The translations under genes were made by a program, and so were the position numbers. The notes under the pieces were generated by a model. It made no database searches. It had not been told where the DNA came from and saw nothing but the letters and a program-made list of their open reading frames with translations. From positions 11,718,001 to 11,782,000 of the forward strand of contig NC_065407.1 of the NCBI RefSeq assembly GCF_024362695.1: a stretch of DNA of 64,000 bases, in the 5' to 3' direction. Origin of the DNA: Pectinophora gossypiella. Its lineage: Eukaryota; Arthropoda; Insecta; Lepidoptera; Gelechiidae. Positions 1 to 10,869 of this stretch are shown here, piece after piece; within the stretch, counting starts at the first letter, position 1, and each line of letters opens with the position of its first letter.

Positions 1-97
1 AACAGAATTGCATACGTGCTGCAATAAAGATGATTGCGATAAACTATTACGAAATTATAATAATGTATCTATTTCGTAATGTTTATATCACATAAAC

Positions 98-165
98 TAT
101 ATCACGGGTTCGAATTCCGGCTTGGGCTATAAACTACTGAGTTTAACTTATTGAGTAATATTTTA
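98..165 (+). repeat. SINE head fragment (box-B-like)
   Basis: A short stretch containing a pol III box-B-like GGTTCGAATTCC followed by 'CGGCTTGGGCT'. The same words, in the same order and followed by an ACTGA-G/A-TT segment, occur in the head of the fuller SINE at 9178-9475. I read this as a 5' fragment of that family. The rest of 1-558 is AT-rich and I see nothing else in it. Confidence 0.45.
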
Positions 166-558
166 ACACTGAACACTGAGGACCGAATCAAAACACCAAT
201 TTAATCGAAATATTTTTTTGACTGTTTTTTTTTATCTAATTTTAACGCGTAAGTTAGCTAAAAATGAAACAATGAAAAAAATCTTAGGCCTAGAAATTTA
301 TAGGCTTAAAAGATTTTTTTTTGTAAGTATATAAGCGAGCGAGAGAAGTGCGTCAAAATCGAAGCAAATGGAATTACATAGTCTCTGCTTACCCCGGTAG
401 GAAATAGGCATGAGTATGTATGCTATAAGCGAGCCTTATTACATTTTTGTTTAAATAATATTTAATTTAATACAATCTTAAATATATTTCTATAAATAAT
501 GCAGTATTTGTTACTATTATGAATATTCATTTAGATATAACGGATTATTTAATTAATC

Positions 559-701
559 AAAACACATAATACCGGGTCCTTACAGCGTTATTATTAGGGA
601 TATGAAGCTCCTGATGATTATCTTTTTTTTTTTAGTGCCATGATCACGGGACGACTGATGAAATGGGAGTGGATTAGATATAACCTGGTATTATGTGTTT
701 T
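559..701. mobile_element. Foldback MITE with 19-bp terminal inverted repeats
   Basis: AAAACACATAATACCGGGT at 559-577 is repeated inverted at 683-701 with one mismatch. The interior contains the word 'GGGATATGA', shared with copies near 6333, 20466 and 22113. Homology with the 6333 copy continues past the right inverted repeat ('TTATGATAATAACC ... CAAACAATTT', to about 735), so the outer boundary is not simply the inverted repeat. No coding capacity. The flanks AATTAAT and AATTATG are possible but imperfect target duplications. Confidence 0.6.
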
Positions 702-739
702 AATTATGATAATAACCTCAAACAATTTATTAAATAATA

Positions 740-1515
740 TAAGAAAGATCACCGAAAATAATAGTTTATAATAAAATAATTTTTAAATGATCCAATAATA
801 ACACCTAATATTTAAAATATAAATTAATAAAAATCACTAAAAGTAAAATGTAAACGAGCCTACCTTTAATAGAACACTTGGCTCTTTGGGCGGACACCAA
901 CTAACACAATATATTATGTCTATGTAGTGCTTTTCCCCAAAGGACACCGTTGTGTCTCAGTGGCAACTATTTACGATACTCCGGCGCAGCCGCCTATATA
1001 ACACTGTGTGACGTCACGATCGGACGGATCGAACACAAGTACATTATGCAAATGATAGAATTAAACTTTCTGCGTCAATCATTAGACGCTGAAAATTCAA
1101 TTTGTCGTTTTTTTTTTTGGAGTTATCACGGCTACCTATTGTGACAAGGATTACCTTTCGGGTTTGAATTTGAAGCACGTGTTACATGAAGACAAATGTG
1201 TACAGGAAGAAATATAAAGATGATCTGATTTTATATTGGATAATCGCGCAAAGTTGTGAGGAATGGAAAAATCAAGGGTAAGCGTTTGTCCAGCAGTGGA
1301 ATCGATTAGGCTCGATAAAGTAAGATAAGAATATTAATTCTAATACGATAATACGATACGAAATTTACAGTAGTTAATTTGCCTAATTTTATAGTTCACT
1401 TGAAAAAAAAAACAAAAGGACTAGGCGTCCACCCCAGGCTTTGTATCGGATAATTGTTTTGTATATAAAAATGATACAAAATAAAGATTATTATTGAAAA
1501 ATAAATTATTTTAGG
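740..1515. other. AT-rich stretch without a recognised gene
   Basis: Mostly low-complexity AT-rich DNA. At 1279-1305 'GTCCAGCAGTGG' matches the 3' portion of the SINE family seen complete at 2057-2390, so a SINE tail remnant is likely. The open frame at 950-1144 has no recognisable domain. Nothing else supported. Confidence 0.5.
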
Positions 1516-1518
1516 ATA

Positions 1519-1690
1519 TATAAGAACCCACATTCCCGACAAATACATTTTCGGGGGTATGTGACCTAACCTGCATTGAGCTGGTTTTCCGTTCGCGGGT
1601 TGGAAGGTCAGACAGGTAAACCTACCTGTCAAATCTCCAGGTTACGTAAACGGACCGTGTGTGAAAAACGGGATAATGCTAGGAGATTAA
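1519..1690 (+). repeat. Lepidopteran interspersed repeat D, 3' part
   Basis: This matches by eye the 3' portion of the longer copy at 23826-24060. Shared words in order are 'CCCACATTCCCGA', 'TATGTGACCTAACCTG', 'CGCGGGTTGGAAGGTCA', 'CCTGTCAAATCT' and 'AACGGGATAATGCTAG'. In other copies the element runs into a GATGATGA-type 3' end, which is characteristic of RTE-type LINEs and SINEs mobilised by them. It is noncoding here, and the open frames overlapping it are incidental. Confidence 0.6.
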
Positions 1691-2056
1691 TTAATACCCG
1701 AAAAATAAGAGAAGGCGTACACAGTAGAACTTATTTTGTTTTCAACAGCATACTTATTTTTATTATTTAATAATATTCTGATGATGGTTTTGTAATAAGA
1801 TAATTTGACTGGGTCAAAGATAAATTATAAAATGCTAAACTAGGAATAGAAGTCAATCTAAGATGATCAAAAATCAATCTAATTTTTTTTCAAGAGTTAT
1901 TATTGAATTTTATTTATGAATTAAGTAACAATGAGTACGACGTTTGATCGTTTCTATTGATGACGTCACAGGACAGTATATCCATCCATACAAATTCTGA
2001 AGAAAACTTTCGTTTTGACGTTTCGAATAAAAATATCTCATTTCACTAGGTTAACA

Positions 2057-2390
2057 GCCTCCGTGGTCTAGTGGTAAGAGCGTTAGGCTCACGATCTGGA
2101 GGTCCGGGTTTGATTCCCGATGGGGACATTGTCGAAATCATTCTGTGAGACTGTCCTTTGTTTGGTAAGGACTTTACATGCTTGAAACACCTGATTGTCC
2201 GAAAAAGTAAGTTGATTCCGTGCTTCGGGGGGCACGTTAAGCCGTTGGTCCCGGCTATTAGCCGTAAAAACACCTCCATCAACCCGCAGTGGAGCAGCGT
2301 GGTGGAGTATGCTCCATACTCCCGCCGGTTGATTGAGAGGAGGCCTGTGCCCAGCAGTGGGACGTATATAGGCTATTTATGTTATATTAA
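2057..2390 (+). mobile_element. Full-length tRNA-derived SINE, tail type 1
   Basis: The head (about 2057-2130) carries a box-A-like 'TGGTCTAGTGG' and a box-B-like 'GGGTTTGATTCCC', so it is tRNA-derived and potentially pol III transcribed. The body holds 'CACCTGATTGTCCGAAAAAG' and 'GGCACGTTAAGCCGTTGGTC'. The tail has 'GGAGCAGCGTGGTGGAGTAT' and 'CCCAGCAGTGGGACGTATAT' before 'AGGCTATTTATG'. A second nearly complete copy lies inverted at 26158-26463. Heads and bodies match the copy at 41175, which has a different tail. The two overlapping open frames here are products of the SINE, not genes. Confidence 0.8.
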
Positions 2391-3545
2391 TGTATGTTCA
2401 CTAAGTTGTCAAGTAGCTTATTATGTAGGCATCGCTATACTATGTTACCTCATTTATAATCCGTTGATTCGGCTCATCTCTCGTTTCAAGTTAGTCCACA
2501 TATATTTAGTTGAATTCTTTCATTAATAAATTCACCGCTGACGTCATTTGTTTTTTTATTCATGTTTTCTAAATATAGGAAACTTTTCAAGTCGGTCCTT
2601 GTATATCTTCTTGGCATAGCAGTGGCATATTCCATAGTTAGATAAAGTATAATGATCTATTTATTATTACAGTACACTCCAAGTCTATAGCTATATGCAT
2701 ACATACTGTACATAGAGAGGTTATACTTACTGGTAATTTCTGGCATAAACCTCACATATAATTCACAATATGTATAGAATTACGTTGCTTTTCTTTATTT
2801 GTGTCTGTGCCTGGGTGTAATAAAAAGGGTCATTAATTAAACCCAAGATCAAAGATAAACGTTGCATATGCCTGTTATCCATGAAATAAGATTATTCTTC
2901 TACAAAGGAAAATCTTTACAGCGCCCTCTACATTCTTTTTGAGTAAAGTCCCTCATAGGTCAATAGGCCAGTAGGCTAATCGACCAAAATCGTAGTCGGG
3001 ACAGCTCTAATTTATAGATACATAAAGCGACGCCCGTTTTATCTCCAGAGAAAAACAAAATCTTTTTCGTACTTATTTGTACAAATTGTTTAGCAATTAC
3101 TGGAGCATATACCAGAGTACTCTCATTACTTTGCCCCGAGGAATATCGAGTGTATCTTCTATGAGAACTCTACCGTAACAAATTAGGGATTAACTTCGCA
3201 ACTTTCGACCGTACTGAAGTTATGTGTTGTTTTAACACTCATAAAAATATCTTGTAGCAACCTCATTCAATTTAAGCGAGTCCTGTATTTTAGTAAATGG
3301 AGCATGTCTTTTAGGTGTACTTAATTTTATAGCTTTTTAATGCTAAGTATTTGTTTATTTATTCTTTAGTGTTCATTTCTTGTACAACCTACTTACAGCC
3401 TGTGATAAAATAGACCCTACGTATGTTACCTCTCTTTTGACCGCAGAGATGCGCATTATACTATGAGAAACCGTATTAACGGAATATATTATATAGATAA
3501 TAATAATTTATAATCCAAACATGCATTCGAAAATTCGACGATCAT
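2391..3545. other. Noncoding AT-rich stretch
   Basis: No open frame of note, no inverted repeat or recognised repeat that I can support. Unique-looking AT-rich DNA. Confidence 0.5.
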
Positions 3546-3550
3546 TGGTA

Positions 3551-3622
3551 TAAGCCTGTGCTGGATACGAACCTGCGACCTCAAAGTGAGAGGCGTTCTA
3601 CCAACTGAGCTAGCACGACTCG
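3551..3622 (-). pseudogene. tRNA-like sequence (tRNA pseudogene or SINE head)
   Basis: Read on the minus strand this contains a canonical D-arm 'TAGCTCAGTTGGTAGA' and a T-arm-like 'GGTTCGTATCC' at roughly the spacing of a tRNA. A CCTC/GAGG stem sits in the anticodon-arm position, but its loop lacks the invariant U33. The D stem and T stem each have a mismatch, and the two acceptor-arm sides do not pair. It is therefore tRNA-derived but unlikely to be a functional tRNA gene. It is either a decayed tRNA or the head of a SINE whose body I do not recognise. Confidence 0.5.
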
Positions 3623-3639
3623 CGAATATATACATATAG

Positions 3640-4590
3640 ACAGATAGACTAAGTCAACATTTAATTTGGCCATGTTTATATTTTGTATCAGGTTATTTTT
3701 ATACATTCGCATTCACATTTGTAAAATGTTTATAATTAGAACACGCTAAAAAAGACCTTGATAATATTATGTTTGATCCATTAAATATCGCCGTTTTTGA
3801 AGAGCTTCTAGATCACTCCACATTTGTTTACATATCGTTACACAAAAAACAATTATAATTAGATACTATGTGATACGAGTAGTAATACATATATATTGCA
3901 CTATAATTTGCATATATGGCATATATGGTATAAAAGTAAATCGGTCGTTTGTATATTCGGGCTTATCTTGTGAAACACTGTATTAATTTGGTATGTGGTT
4001 TTTACTGTTATGATCTGTATTTATCTAAAAACTATAGTGTACTTAATCATATAAAAAGTATAATTGTGCCCAGTGAAACAATCAAACAGTTTTGGTCATA
4101 AGTTTCCACACTCCTTGCCATTATGTTTTAAATAAAGAGACAAAAATAAGTTTCTGACGAATTTGAATGAGTCTACTCGGCCCACCGGGACAAGGTTGTT
4201 TTGGGACGACTTATAATTTTAAAGGTAAAGTAAATAATATAATAATTATTATTTAAGGCAACTGATTAATATGATTTTGAGAGTCCAGTTAACATATTTT
4301 CCACACACACATTTATTTTAGGTCTCGATGCTTCCCAAGTTACACAAAGCGGCCGTAATTTTGGCTTACATTTTTATTATTTTATTATGCAAGAATTGTT
4401 GCGGAAACTTTTGAAGTGACTAATTTGTTTACTGTTTTGGTAAACTTCGTATCCCCTTAAAATTAGATTGCATTTTATATTTATTATATTGCATATTATA
4501 ACGTTTGAACCTGTCTCGTAGGTTTTTCTGTTAATACTTATTATGTGCAATTAATTATGCCATTTGGTTTGACTCTTCTCCTCTCTTTAA
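3640..4590. other. Noncoding AT-rich stretch
   Basis: AT-rich DNA with no open frame above noise and no repeat that I could match elsewhere in the window. Confidence 0.45.
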
Positions 4591-4596
4591 AGATAA

Positions 4597-4700
4597 AAAT
4601 AAATACTTTATTGAGCATAAAGAACGCAAAGTACACAAAATAGGAAAGTAGTAAGGTACGATAAGCTGCAAAAGGCCAATCATTTTCTTGCAAAGTAATA
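4597..4700 (-). repeat. Probable LINE 3' end (minus strand)
   Basis: 'AAATAAATACTTTATTGAGC' is the reverse complement of a typical non-LTR retrotransposon 3' terminus with an internal AATAAA. A similar beginning is seen at 27752. The rest of the element is missing or unrecognisable (5' truncation is usual for LINEs). Between here and 5520 I see nothing else. Confidence 0.4.
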
Positions 4701-5525
4701 AATTAACTGGTTGCACTTAGGACCTCCTGGTTACATGTCGTTTCTGTAATAGACCAAAAACACCTACAAAAACATAAATTTTATAATTATGACAACTAAT
4801 GGTTCATATTTTTACCACTGTTTACAAATAATTCGCTAGGCTCAGTGACTAGTTTTGCTCTTCGATTGTACATCATTTTTATCCTACGACAGTTTTCTGG
4901 CAACCTAGCACTGAGCGATTATGGTCGTGTAGTAGACAGCATATAATTGACAGATAATCATCCAGGATACACAGATAGATATAAACATAAATGATTGTGC
5001 AATTAACAAACGGATATTATTTGGTGACTGGAATAGTAGCGATCAAAATTCGATAAACGTAAGCAAAAGTCAAAGGGGAAGGAATAGTTAATCTGATGTA
5101 TAAATTACTTTGCTATTGGAAATTCAGTCGTCCAAGAGGCGAGTTGGACTGAAAATAGCAAATCACTAACCTACTGAGTATTTACATTTAAAATCGCAAG
5201 TAGTGTTGACGTTTTGTTTTTCTTTTCTTTTTATTTATTCTTTGTGGGTAACCCACACGTCTTTGTAAACTTTTTTGCAAACTCATATTCGCTACCGATA
5301 ATAGCTGGAGTTAATCGTCCCGTATCGTTTCTGTTTTCTGTACAAAACATCTATTTAGGTACACAGAGGGAGCAAAGCATTTTTGTGCTCTTGTTTAGGG
5401 GTATTTGTGTAAATGACGAAGGTTTTAATTACTTTTAACTGCTGTAATAATGATACCCTGCCGAATGATCGGGGATGTATCCCGATCCCGATGTGTTTTC
5501 TTATGTTCCTCTCTCTCTTTATTTA

Positions 5526-5640
5526 AGAGCTGCGCTCTTGTCGGTGGAGTAATTGCCATTCCTCTCTTCTTCCCGCCAAAACCTTCACCTCCTGATACGA
5601 CACGACCTGCACCTTCTCTTTTATTTGTTTCATAAATGTT
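5526..5640 (+). repeat. SINE family B, 3' module (diverged)
   Basis: 'GCTCTTGTCGGTGGAGTAAT' followed by 'CTTCACCTCCTGATACGACA' and 'CCTTCTCTT' matches the copy at 27637 and shares its first 20 bases with the 3' module of the copies at 9353, 16577 and 33570. Noncoding. The overlapping 61-codon frame is incidental. Confidence 0.5.
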
Positions 5641-5867
5641 TTCTTATGTTATGTATAATATTAATTATAAAAATCTAAGTAAGTATTTAATAATATTTAT
5701 TTGTGTTTTCATGTAATTAATGAAGGTAGGATGTAATTACTTTTTAACTGCTCTAATGAATAATTACAAAAAATATCCATGTAAGAAGGACCTCTTTTCA
5801 GATAACAGCGGAATCACCGAAAAATATCAATCTAAATAAGTACATAATTACCCTCTGGGTTCACTTA

Positions 5868-5960
5868 GGATTGGTACAGCATAACATAGCGTCACGCCTG
5901 CATCCCCGAAGGGGTAGGCAGAGGTAGTATTACATCCACTCTTCGCCAGCTATTTTTGAA
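5868..5960 (+). repeat. Lepidopteran repeat C fragment
   Basis: 'ACGCCTGCATCCCCGAAGGG' then 'GTAGGCAGAGGT' and 'CCACTCTTCGCCAGC' is a word order seen again at 19686-19860 and, more decayed, near 15440, 40640, 53360, 59460 and 61500. I know this pattern as one of the commonest interspersed repeats of moths and butterflies. Noncoding. Confidence 0.55.
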
Positions 5961-6332
5961 CAACTTTATAAGAAACAGGTTTTTTTAGAGATTCTTGTGT
6001 ATAGGTCAATACCTATTATGTCAAATCGATAAACAAAATCAAGTTTGTATAATATCCGTAGGAATGTAGATATCTACTTATCTACAGATTTTATCTATGG
6101 TGTAAGCCCAAAAAGAGTAAAATGTATGAATATCGTGCAATTCAAACCATATTACATTCATACGGGTCAAATTGATAACCTCCTTATATGAAGTCGGTTA
6201 AAGAAGGAAAACTGAAGAAGAAAGTTACTGATGGGGATTGTCTGAGGCATGTTTAGGTATTTAATTCTGTAAACCTACCTATAGGTAATTCGTATATTTC
6301 CTTAAGTTTACATTAAATCCATATTAATTATT

Positions 6333-6455
6333 AAAACACAAATAACGGGTTCTTACCGCGTTTGAATCAGGGATATGAGACTCCTAGGGAGTCGGTAAGA
6401 ACCCGTTATTATGTGTTTTATTTATGATAATAACCGCGTGAACTTAAAACAATTT
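6333..6455. mobile_element. Foldback MITE, compact copy
   Basis: The left arm from 6333 and the right arm ending at 6419 are inverted copies ('AACGGGTTCTTACC' / 'GGTAAGAACCCGTT'). The centre is a second small palindrome, GACTCC-TAG-GGAGTC. The whole 87 bp can fold into one long hairpin. Family-specific sequence ('TTATGATAATAACCGCGTGA', 'ACTTAAAACAATTT') continues to about 6455, as in the copy at 559. Confidence 0.65.
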
Positions 6456-6639
6456 CCTTCTGGAAATTCTATCCACTTATTGTGCAAATAACTTATTACA
6501 TATAAAAACTTTTCTGTTCAAAACATAATTAGGAAAACAATATTTATGTTTACTAAGGTGCCATACACACGAGCTTGTATTACGCTATGATCTTATAACT
6601 CCTGGATGTTGAAGGAAAGATACTTTACATCAGAGTAAG

Positions 6640-6735
6640 GTGGTGGAGTAAGTACGCTCTATACGAATTAGAACATTTCTTCCGATTGATTGAAGTGAAG
6701 TTTATGTCCAGCTAATAATACATAATAGGTTTTAT
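6640..6735 (+). repeat. Decayed SINE tail
   Basis: 'GGTGGTGGAGTAAG', 'CCGATTGATTGAAG' and 'TGTCCAGCTAATA' follow the order of the type 1 SINE tail (2057-2390) but with many differences. Old remnant. The flanking 6740-7225 shows nothing I recognise. Confidence 0.4.
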
Positions 6736-7312
6736 TGCTATAAGTACCTAATAATTATGTTAACTTACATAGTGTGCAAAGTAAGATTCAAGGTAGATTG
6801 TGCTCAAGAAAAATGAAGGAATCAAAGATACTGCTGTATTAAAATCTAACTAAACTAAAGATTTGCTATACTTAATTTAAAAAGAGACATCAACATCATA
6901 CAAGTAAAAAAATCTAGCAAAAATGCTCTTCCAAAATTATATAGAGGAACAGTTTAAAAAATCACCTACTTATAGCCAAACTAGAGCAAGCCGCCAGTAT
7001 GAATGGCGCCTAATAAATTGTTAGCATAAATGCTTGGTATGTTTCCATTCTGCTTACGTCACATAATAACTGACCATTCTTTATCTGAAGTTACTTTTTA
7101 TCATCATAAAAGCCTTAAGAATGTTAATGTTTTTTACTATTGTACAATAACGTTTTGTTCCTTAAGTAGGTACTTTTCTCAGCTTAATGTTCCTTAATAA
7201 TATATCTTACTTCTGAATACCGCAGGTTCAAATCTCGATGGGCATACATCTGTTACCCCTTCGGGATATAGGCGTGGTGCTATATTATTTATCCCGAAGT
7301 GGTAAGCAGATA

Positions 7313-7640
7313 TACATACAGGGTGTTAGTGACACCGGAACGAATACTGAGGGCGATGATTCAGATCATGATTCGGAGTTGATATCAAGTGGAATTCCCT
7401 GTCGGAAACTTCATGAATATTGTAGTATTTTAAAAAAAAATTAACATTGACTTGATATTAACTCAGAATACTGAACCGAATGATTCCCCTCAGTATTCGT
7501 TACGATTTGACTTACAAGTACACACAGCTAGGCAAACAAGTATGGGTCTTAGTGACACTGTAACGAATCTGGGGAGTATGATTCTGACCATGATTCAGAT
7601 TTGATATCTTATCCGTCGCAAAACTTAACTAAGGGAATAC
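7313..7640. repeat. Interspersed repeat with internal inverted copy
   Basis: 'GGGTGTTAGTGACACCGGAA' begins a unit whose part at 7340-7391 (containing 'AACGAATACTGAGGG' and 'GTTGATATCAAG') is repeated inverted at 7449-7500. A third, direct copy ('TTAGTGACACTGTAACGAAT', 'GATTCAGATTTGATATC') lies at 7553-7612. A further fragment is at about 49398-49440. The pattern is familiar from lepidopteran genomes. Just upstream (7238-7312) are repeat-C-like words. The 68-codon frame across it is not a gene. Confidence 0.55.
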
Positions 7641-7722
7641 TTAGTGCTTAAAATCGATGAAATATTTTTTAAGACATGATCAAAAACAGTTACAAATTAA
7701 TACGTAGTACGCTGATATTATA

Positions 7723-7884
7723 GCAAATTCAAATTCAATTCAAAATATCTTTATTCAGTAGGTAAGTAACATAGTTATATTTTGAATCGTCAATTTTACA
7801 TAACGAACGTTTTATCCGTCTAAAACTACTGCAGCTTCTCACAACCTGTATAGCCGGCGAAAAGAAGCTGCAAGAAAAACCTCG
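7723..7884 (-). repeat. LINE 3' end, minus strand, copy 1
   Basis: Starts with 'CAAATTCAAATTCAATTCAA' and 'ATATCTTTATTCAGTAGGTA', the complement of a LINE 3' terminus with AATAAAGATAT. It continues to 'GAAAAGAAGCTGCAAGAAAA'. A second copy with the same endpoints is at 13164-13317. Both stop at nearly the same place, so this may be a short nonautonomous unit rather than independent 5' truncations. Confidence 0.6.
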
Positions 7885-8640
7885 GCACAGGGCCCTAGAC
7901 GTTTTTTAACAAAAATAAACATAAAATATTGCTATACAATTGAGTAATTTACTGCCTAATATCAGTTCTCAGACAGTTAATCCCATGCATTCATATCTTC
8001 TAAATAATCACTAACTTTATAATAACCTTTTTTGTAAAGTTTTTGTTTAACTACTGTCTTAAAACAATCATGCGTTTCGACTATACCTGTACTAATTGAG
8101 TTAGAAAATCAAAGAAAACTTAAAAACCGTCAAGTATGTGTCCAAATAACTTAAAGACAAAGTAATTAAAATATATTTGTAAAAATAATATTCCAAGAAA
8201 ATATTCAACAAGTAACTTTGCCCTTTGGTTTCCCTGAGTTTTCATTGATTTTCATCGTGGTAACAAAAAACAATTAACTAAATATCAAAACCTTTAAAGC
8301 GATATTTAGGTACCATCATTGTTTTTATTGATTGAAAAGTTCCAGATGCTTATAAGATGGACAAGCGCATTTGTAGATTATACAACACATATGGCCCATT
8401 AATTTGTCGTTATAAGTAATATTTTTTTAATATCTCTCCCGTAGTATAGGCAAAAGATCCGCTTATAATGATCTACATTAGACAGTATTGAAAATATCGA
8501 TCGATGTTAATAACGTCGAATTCTCAATAATAGATAATCTCTTCTTGAAATATATTAGTTATTTAGGACAATCGTCAATCGACCAATGGTAGAAAGCAAA
8601 AACCTTTAGCTTGATGATTTTATAATGAGTGTGTATAATA
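7885..8640. other. Noncoding AT-rich stretch
   Basis: No gene, RNA or repeat that I can support. Long AT-rich runs only. Confidence 0.45.
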
Positions 8641-8757
8641 TTACTTATGTAAGAAGGTAGTCGTTACATGCGCCATATCAGGTGCTCACTTATAAGCCGG
8701 ACCACAGGGTTGATGAGGTTGGTAATCCACCTCACAACCCACACGATGGAAGGAGAT
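8641..8757 (+). repeat. 5'-truncated SINE, tail type 2
   Basis: 'TACTTATGTAAGAAGGTAGT', 'TCGTTACATGCGCCAT', 'GGTTGATGAGGTTGGTAATC' and 'CACAACCCACACGATGGAAG' follow the 3' half of the complete copy at 41175-41501. The head and mid-body are missing. Confidence 0.65.
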
Positions 8758-8831
8758 TATTATGTCACTTATGTACCTTATTCAATCATGATGTATTTTG
8801 AGGGGTACGAATGACGGGTCAGCAAATGTTG

Positions 8832-9062
8832 AATCTCCATGGTCCAGTAGTTGGGTGTCGGGCTCGAAGCTAACTCGGAGGTCTATCACAAAAATCACTT
8901 TCTGATTCCTCACTTCAACTCGATTGTCAGAAACTAATATGATCCTTACTTCGGAAGGCATGTTAAGCCATTGGTCCCAGGTACTTACTAATGTAAGTAC
9001 GTAATCGTTAAATGAGCCATGTCAGGGGCCTTTGGCGGCTCAATTGTGACCCCAACTGATAC
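8832..9062 (+). repeat. Degraded SINE, tail type 2, 3'-truncated
   Basis: The head is still visible ('CTCCATGGTCCAGTAGTTGG'), followed by 'ATCACAAAAATCACTTTCTG', 'CGGAAGGCATGTTAAGCCAT' and 'GAGCCATGTCAGGGGCCTTT'. It loses homology before the family's terminal 'GATGAGGTTGG' segment. It sits 75 bp after another fragment of the same family in the same orientation. Confidence 0.65.
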
Positions 9063-9177
9063 TTTTTATTGAAGAATTTGGAGTACTTTTCGACTGCAGG
9101 TGACTATCATCGATTCCGCTACGTCGCCAGCGGAATGCTGATATAAACATTAGTTCGAGCCTATTTTCAGAATCCGT

Positions 9178-9475
9178 GATAGCCTGTTCGGAGATCGCGT
9201 GACGTACATAGCAGTGTTACGGGTTTGAATCCCGGTTTGGGCTCTTATCCACTGAATTCTTTACGATGTCTTCGCTTCAAGGTGAGCTGATGGTGAGATA
9301 AGCTATTAATTACTAACAACTATGGCCATATGTAAGAGGTGAGTTCCTGCAGGTCATCATCACTAATTTCAGAGCCACGCTCTTGTCGGTGCAGCGTTTC
9401 CATGCTACTTTTTTAGGGAAAAATAGGGCAGTGGTTTCCCTCTTGCCTTCCGCCCCGCAGTACCTACTCTGTGAA
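9178..9475 (+). mobile_element. SINE family B, nearly complete
   Basis: The head has a box-B-like 'GGGTTTGAATCCC' with 'GGTTTGGGCT'. The middle begins 'TTTACGATGTCTTCGCTTCA' and includes 'CTAACAACTATGGCCATATG'. The 3' module begins 'AGAGCCACGCTCTTGTCGGT' and has 'GGGCAGTGGTTTCCCTCTTG'. The middle plus 3' module recur almost unchanged at 33471-33674. The 3' module alone recurs at 16577 and in diverged form at 5526, 27637 and 50097. The overlapping frames on both strands are repeat sequence. Confidence 0.65.
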
Positions 9476-9689
9476 TTGGACTTAATAAGTTTTAATTCAT
9501 GTTTGATAATCATGTGGTTTCCAAGATTTGTGCCGGTTAATGGTGACAGTGTCGCCCCATTTTTAAACATAGCTGGCGAGGAGTGGATGTCTATACTATA
9601 CAGCTCTGTTATGTTATCAAGCTTTTCCCGTTGGAGTACAGAGACCACTAGTTTTCTAATGATACCTACTTACTTTAAGTATTTTATTT

Positions 9690-9711
9690 ATCTATCTATC
9701 TATCTCTGTAA
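9690..9711 (+). repeat. ATCT microsatellite
   Basis: About four copies of ATCT, a common tail of lepidopteran LINEs. The same tail follows the LINE end at 37374. From 9740 to 10180 nothing further is recognised. Confidence 0.5.
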
Positions 9712-10182
9712 CAGTAAATGCATAAATGGCGAATAGTGCCAATCTCAAGTGTGGGCATAATCTTTGGAATGATTTCGAATAACTTCATAACTATTTAGCT
9801 TAGTTCAAACGCATCTACTGCGTAATACTAGATTTAATTCTCAGAAGAACGAGGTGGTAAATTGATTATTTAATACCGATCACTTGTATTTGTTTAATAT
9901 CGTTTTTTCCATAGGTAGCTGACGTAAATCGTAGTAGGTAAGTACTGTTTAAAATGCAAATGTTGCAAATTAATTACCTTACTGCCCTTCATTTAGTTTT
10001 AAATTCAAGATTTGCGCAAAAACGTATATGAAAACCTCGTAAGCGCCTTTTTGATAAATGACATTTGATGTGATCACGTCGATTTCTTTCAATTAACTTC
10101 AATACAGGTAAAAATTGACACCTCCAATTTTTGCTTTTGCAAGGTTTTGTTAACAAAAAACACATCTGAAACTAGTTAGTCA

Positions 10183-10375
10183 AGGCCTCCCCTCAATCAA
10201 CCGGAGAGGGTATAGAGCATACTCCAACACACTGCTCCATTGCGGGTTGTTGGAGTTGTTTTAACTCTTAATAGCCGGGACCAACGACTTAACGTGCCCT
10301 CCGAAACACGGAATCATCTTATTTTTTCAGACTCAGGTGGTGATTCAAGCCTGTGAAGTCCTTACCAAACATAAG
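10183..10375 (-). repeat. 5'-truncated SINE, tail type 1, inverted
   Basis: On the plus strand it reads 'GGCCTCCCCTCAATCAACCG', 'GCATACTCCAACACACTGCT', 'TAATAGCCGGGACCAACG' and 'AGTCCTTACCAAACAT', i.e. the reverse complement of the 2057 family without the tRNA-derived head. A further tail scrap ('CCACTGCTGGACATAT') is at 10590-10606. Confidence 0.7.
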
Positions 10376-10869
10376 CTTGATAATATGATTTAATAACATT
10401 ATGCAGATAAAAATGAAAATTAAATAAATGTACGTCCATACAATATAATATAATAATTATTACGGCTAAATGCTATTTCTTTTTTATTTGCTCATAATTC
10501 CAGCATAGAAACATAGGTTTGATTTTAATTACAAACATCATTAGCTAACTTACTAGAATATGGAGTGACTAAACATAAAACTGTTTTCCACTGCTGGACA
10601 TATTTTTCCATTACATATTGACGTCTCTAAGTAATCCGAGACATAAATATAAGTACTTAAATATGTCGTTAGAAGTTAATTTGTTACTGGACAACTGCTT
10701 CGTTTTCGTATCGATAATATAATGACACTGTATTTTACATTTCATTTAATATTTTATTTGATTTTTAAAGCAATCTCGTGGCTGGTATATGAGTCACGTT
10801 GTGATCAACGATTTCATTTAAATGATCAGGATGTGCCGTTTGCGGGTTTGTAAGTAAGTCTAACAGCTT

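Noticed and set aside
2158..2526. 122-codon open frame
   Set aside because: Entirely inside and just past a tRNA-derived SINE.
9313..9736. Opposed 111- and 117-codon frames
   Set aside because: Both cover SINE family B, whose copy at 33471 has lost the frames.
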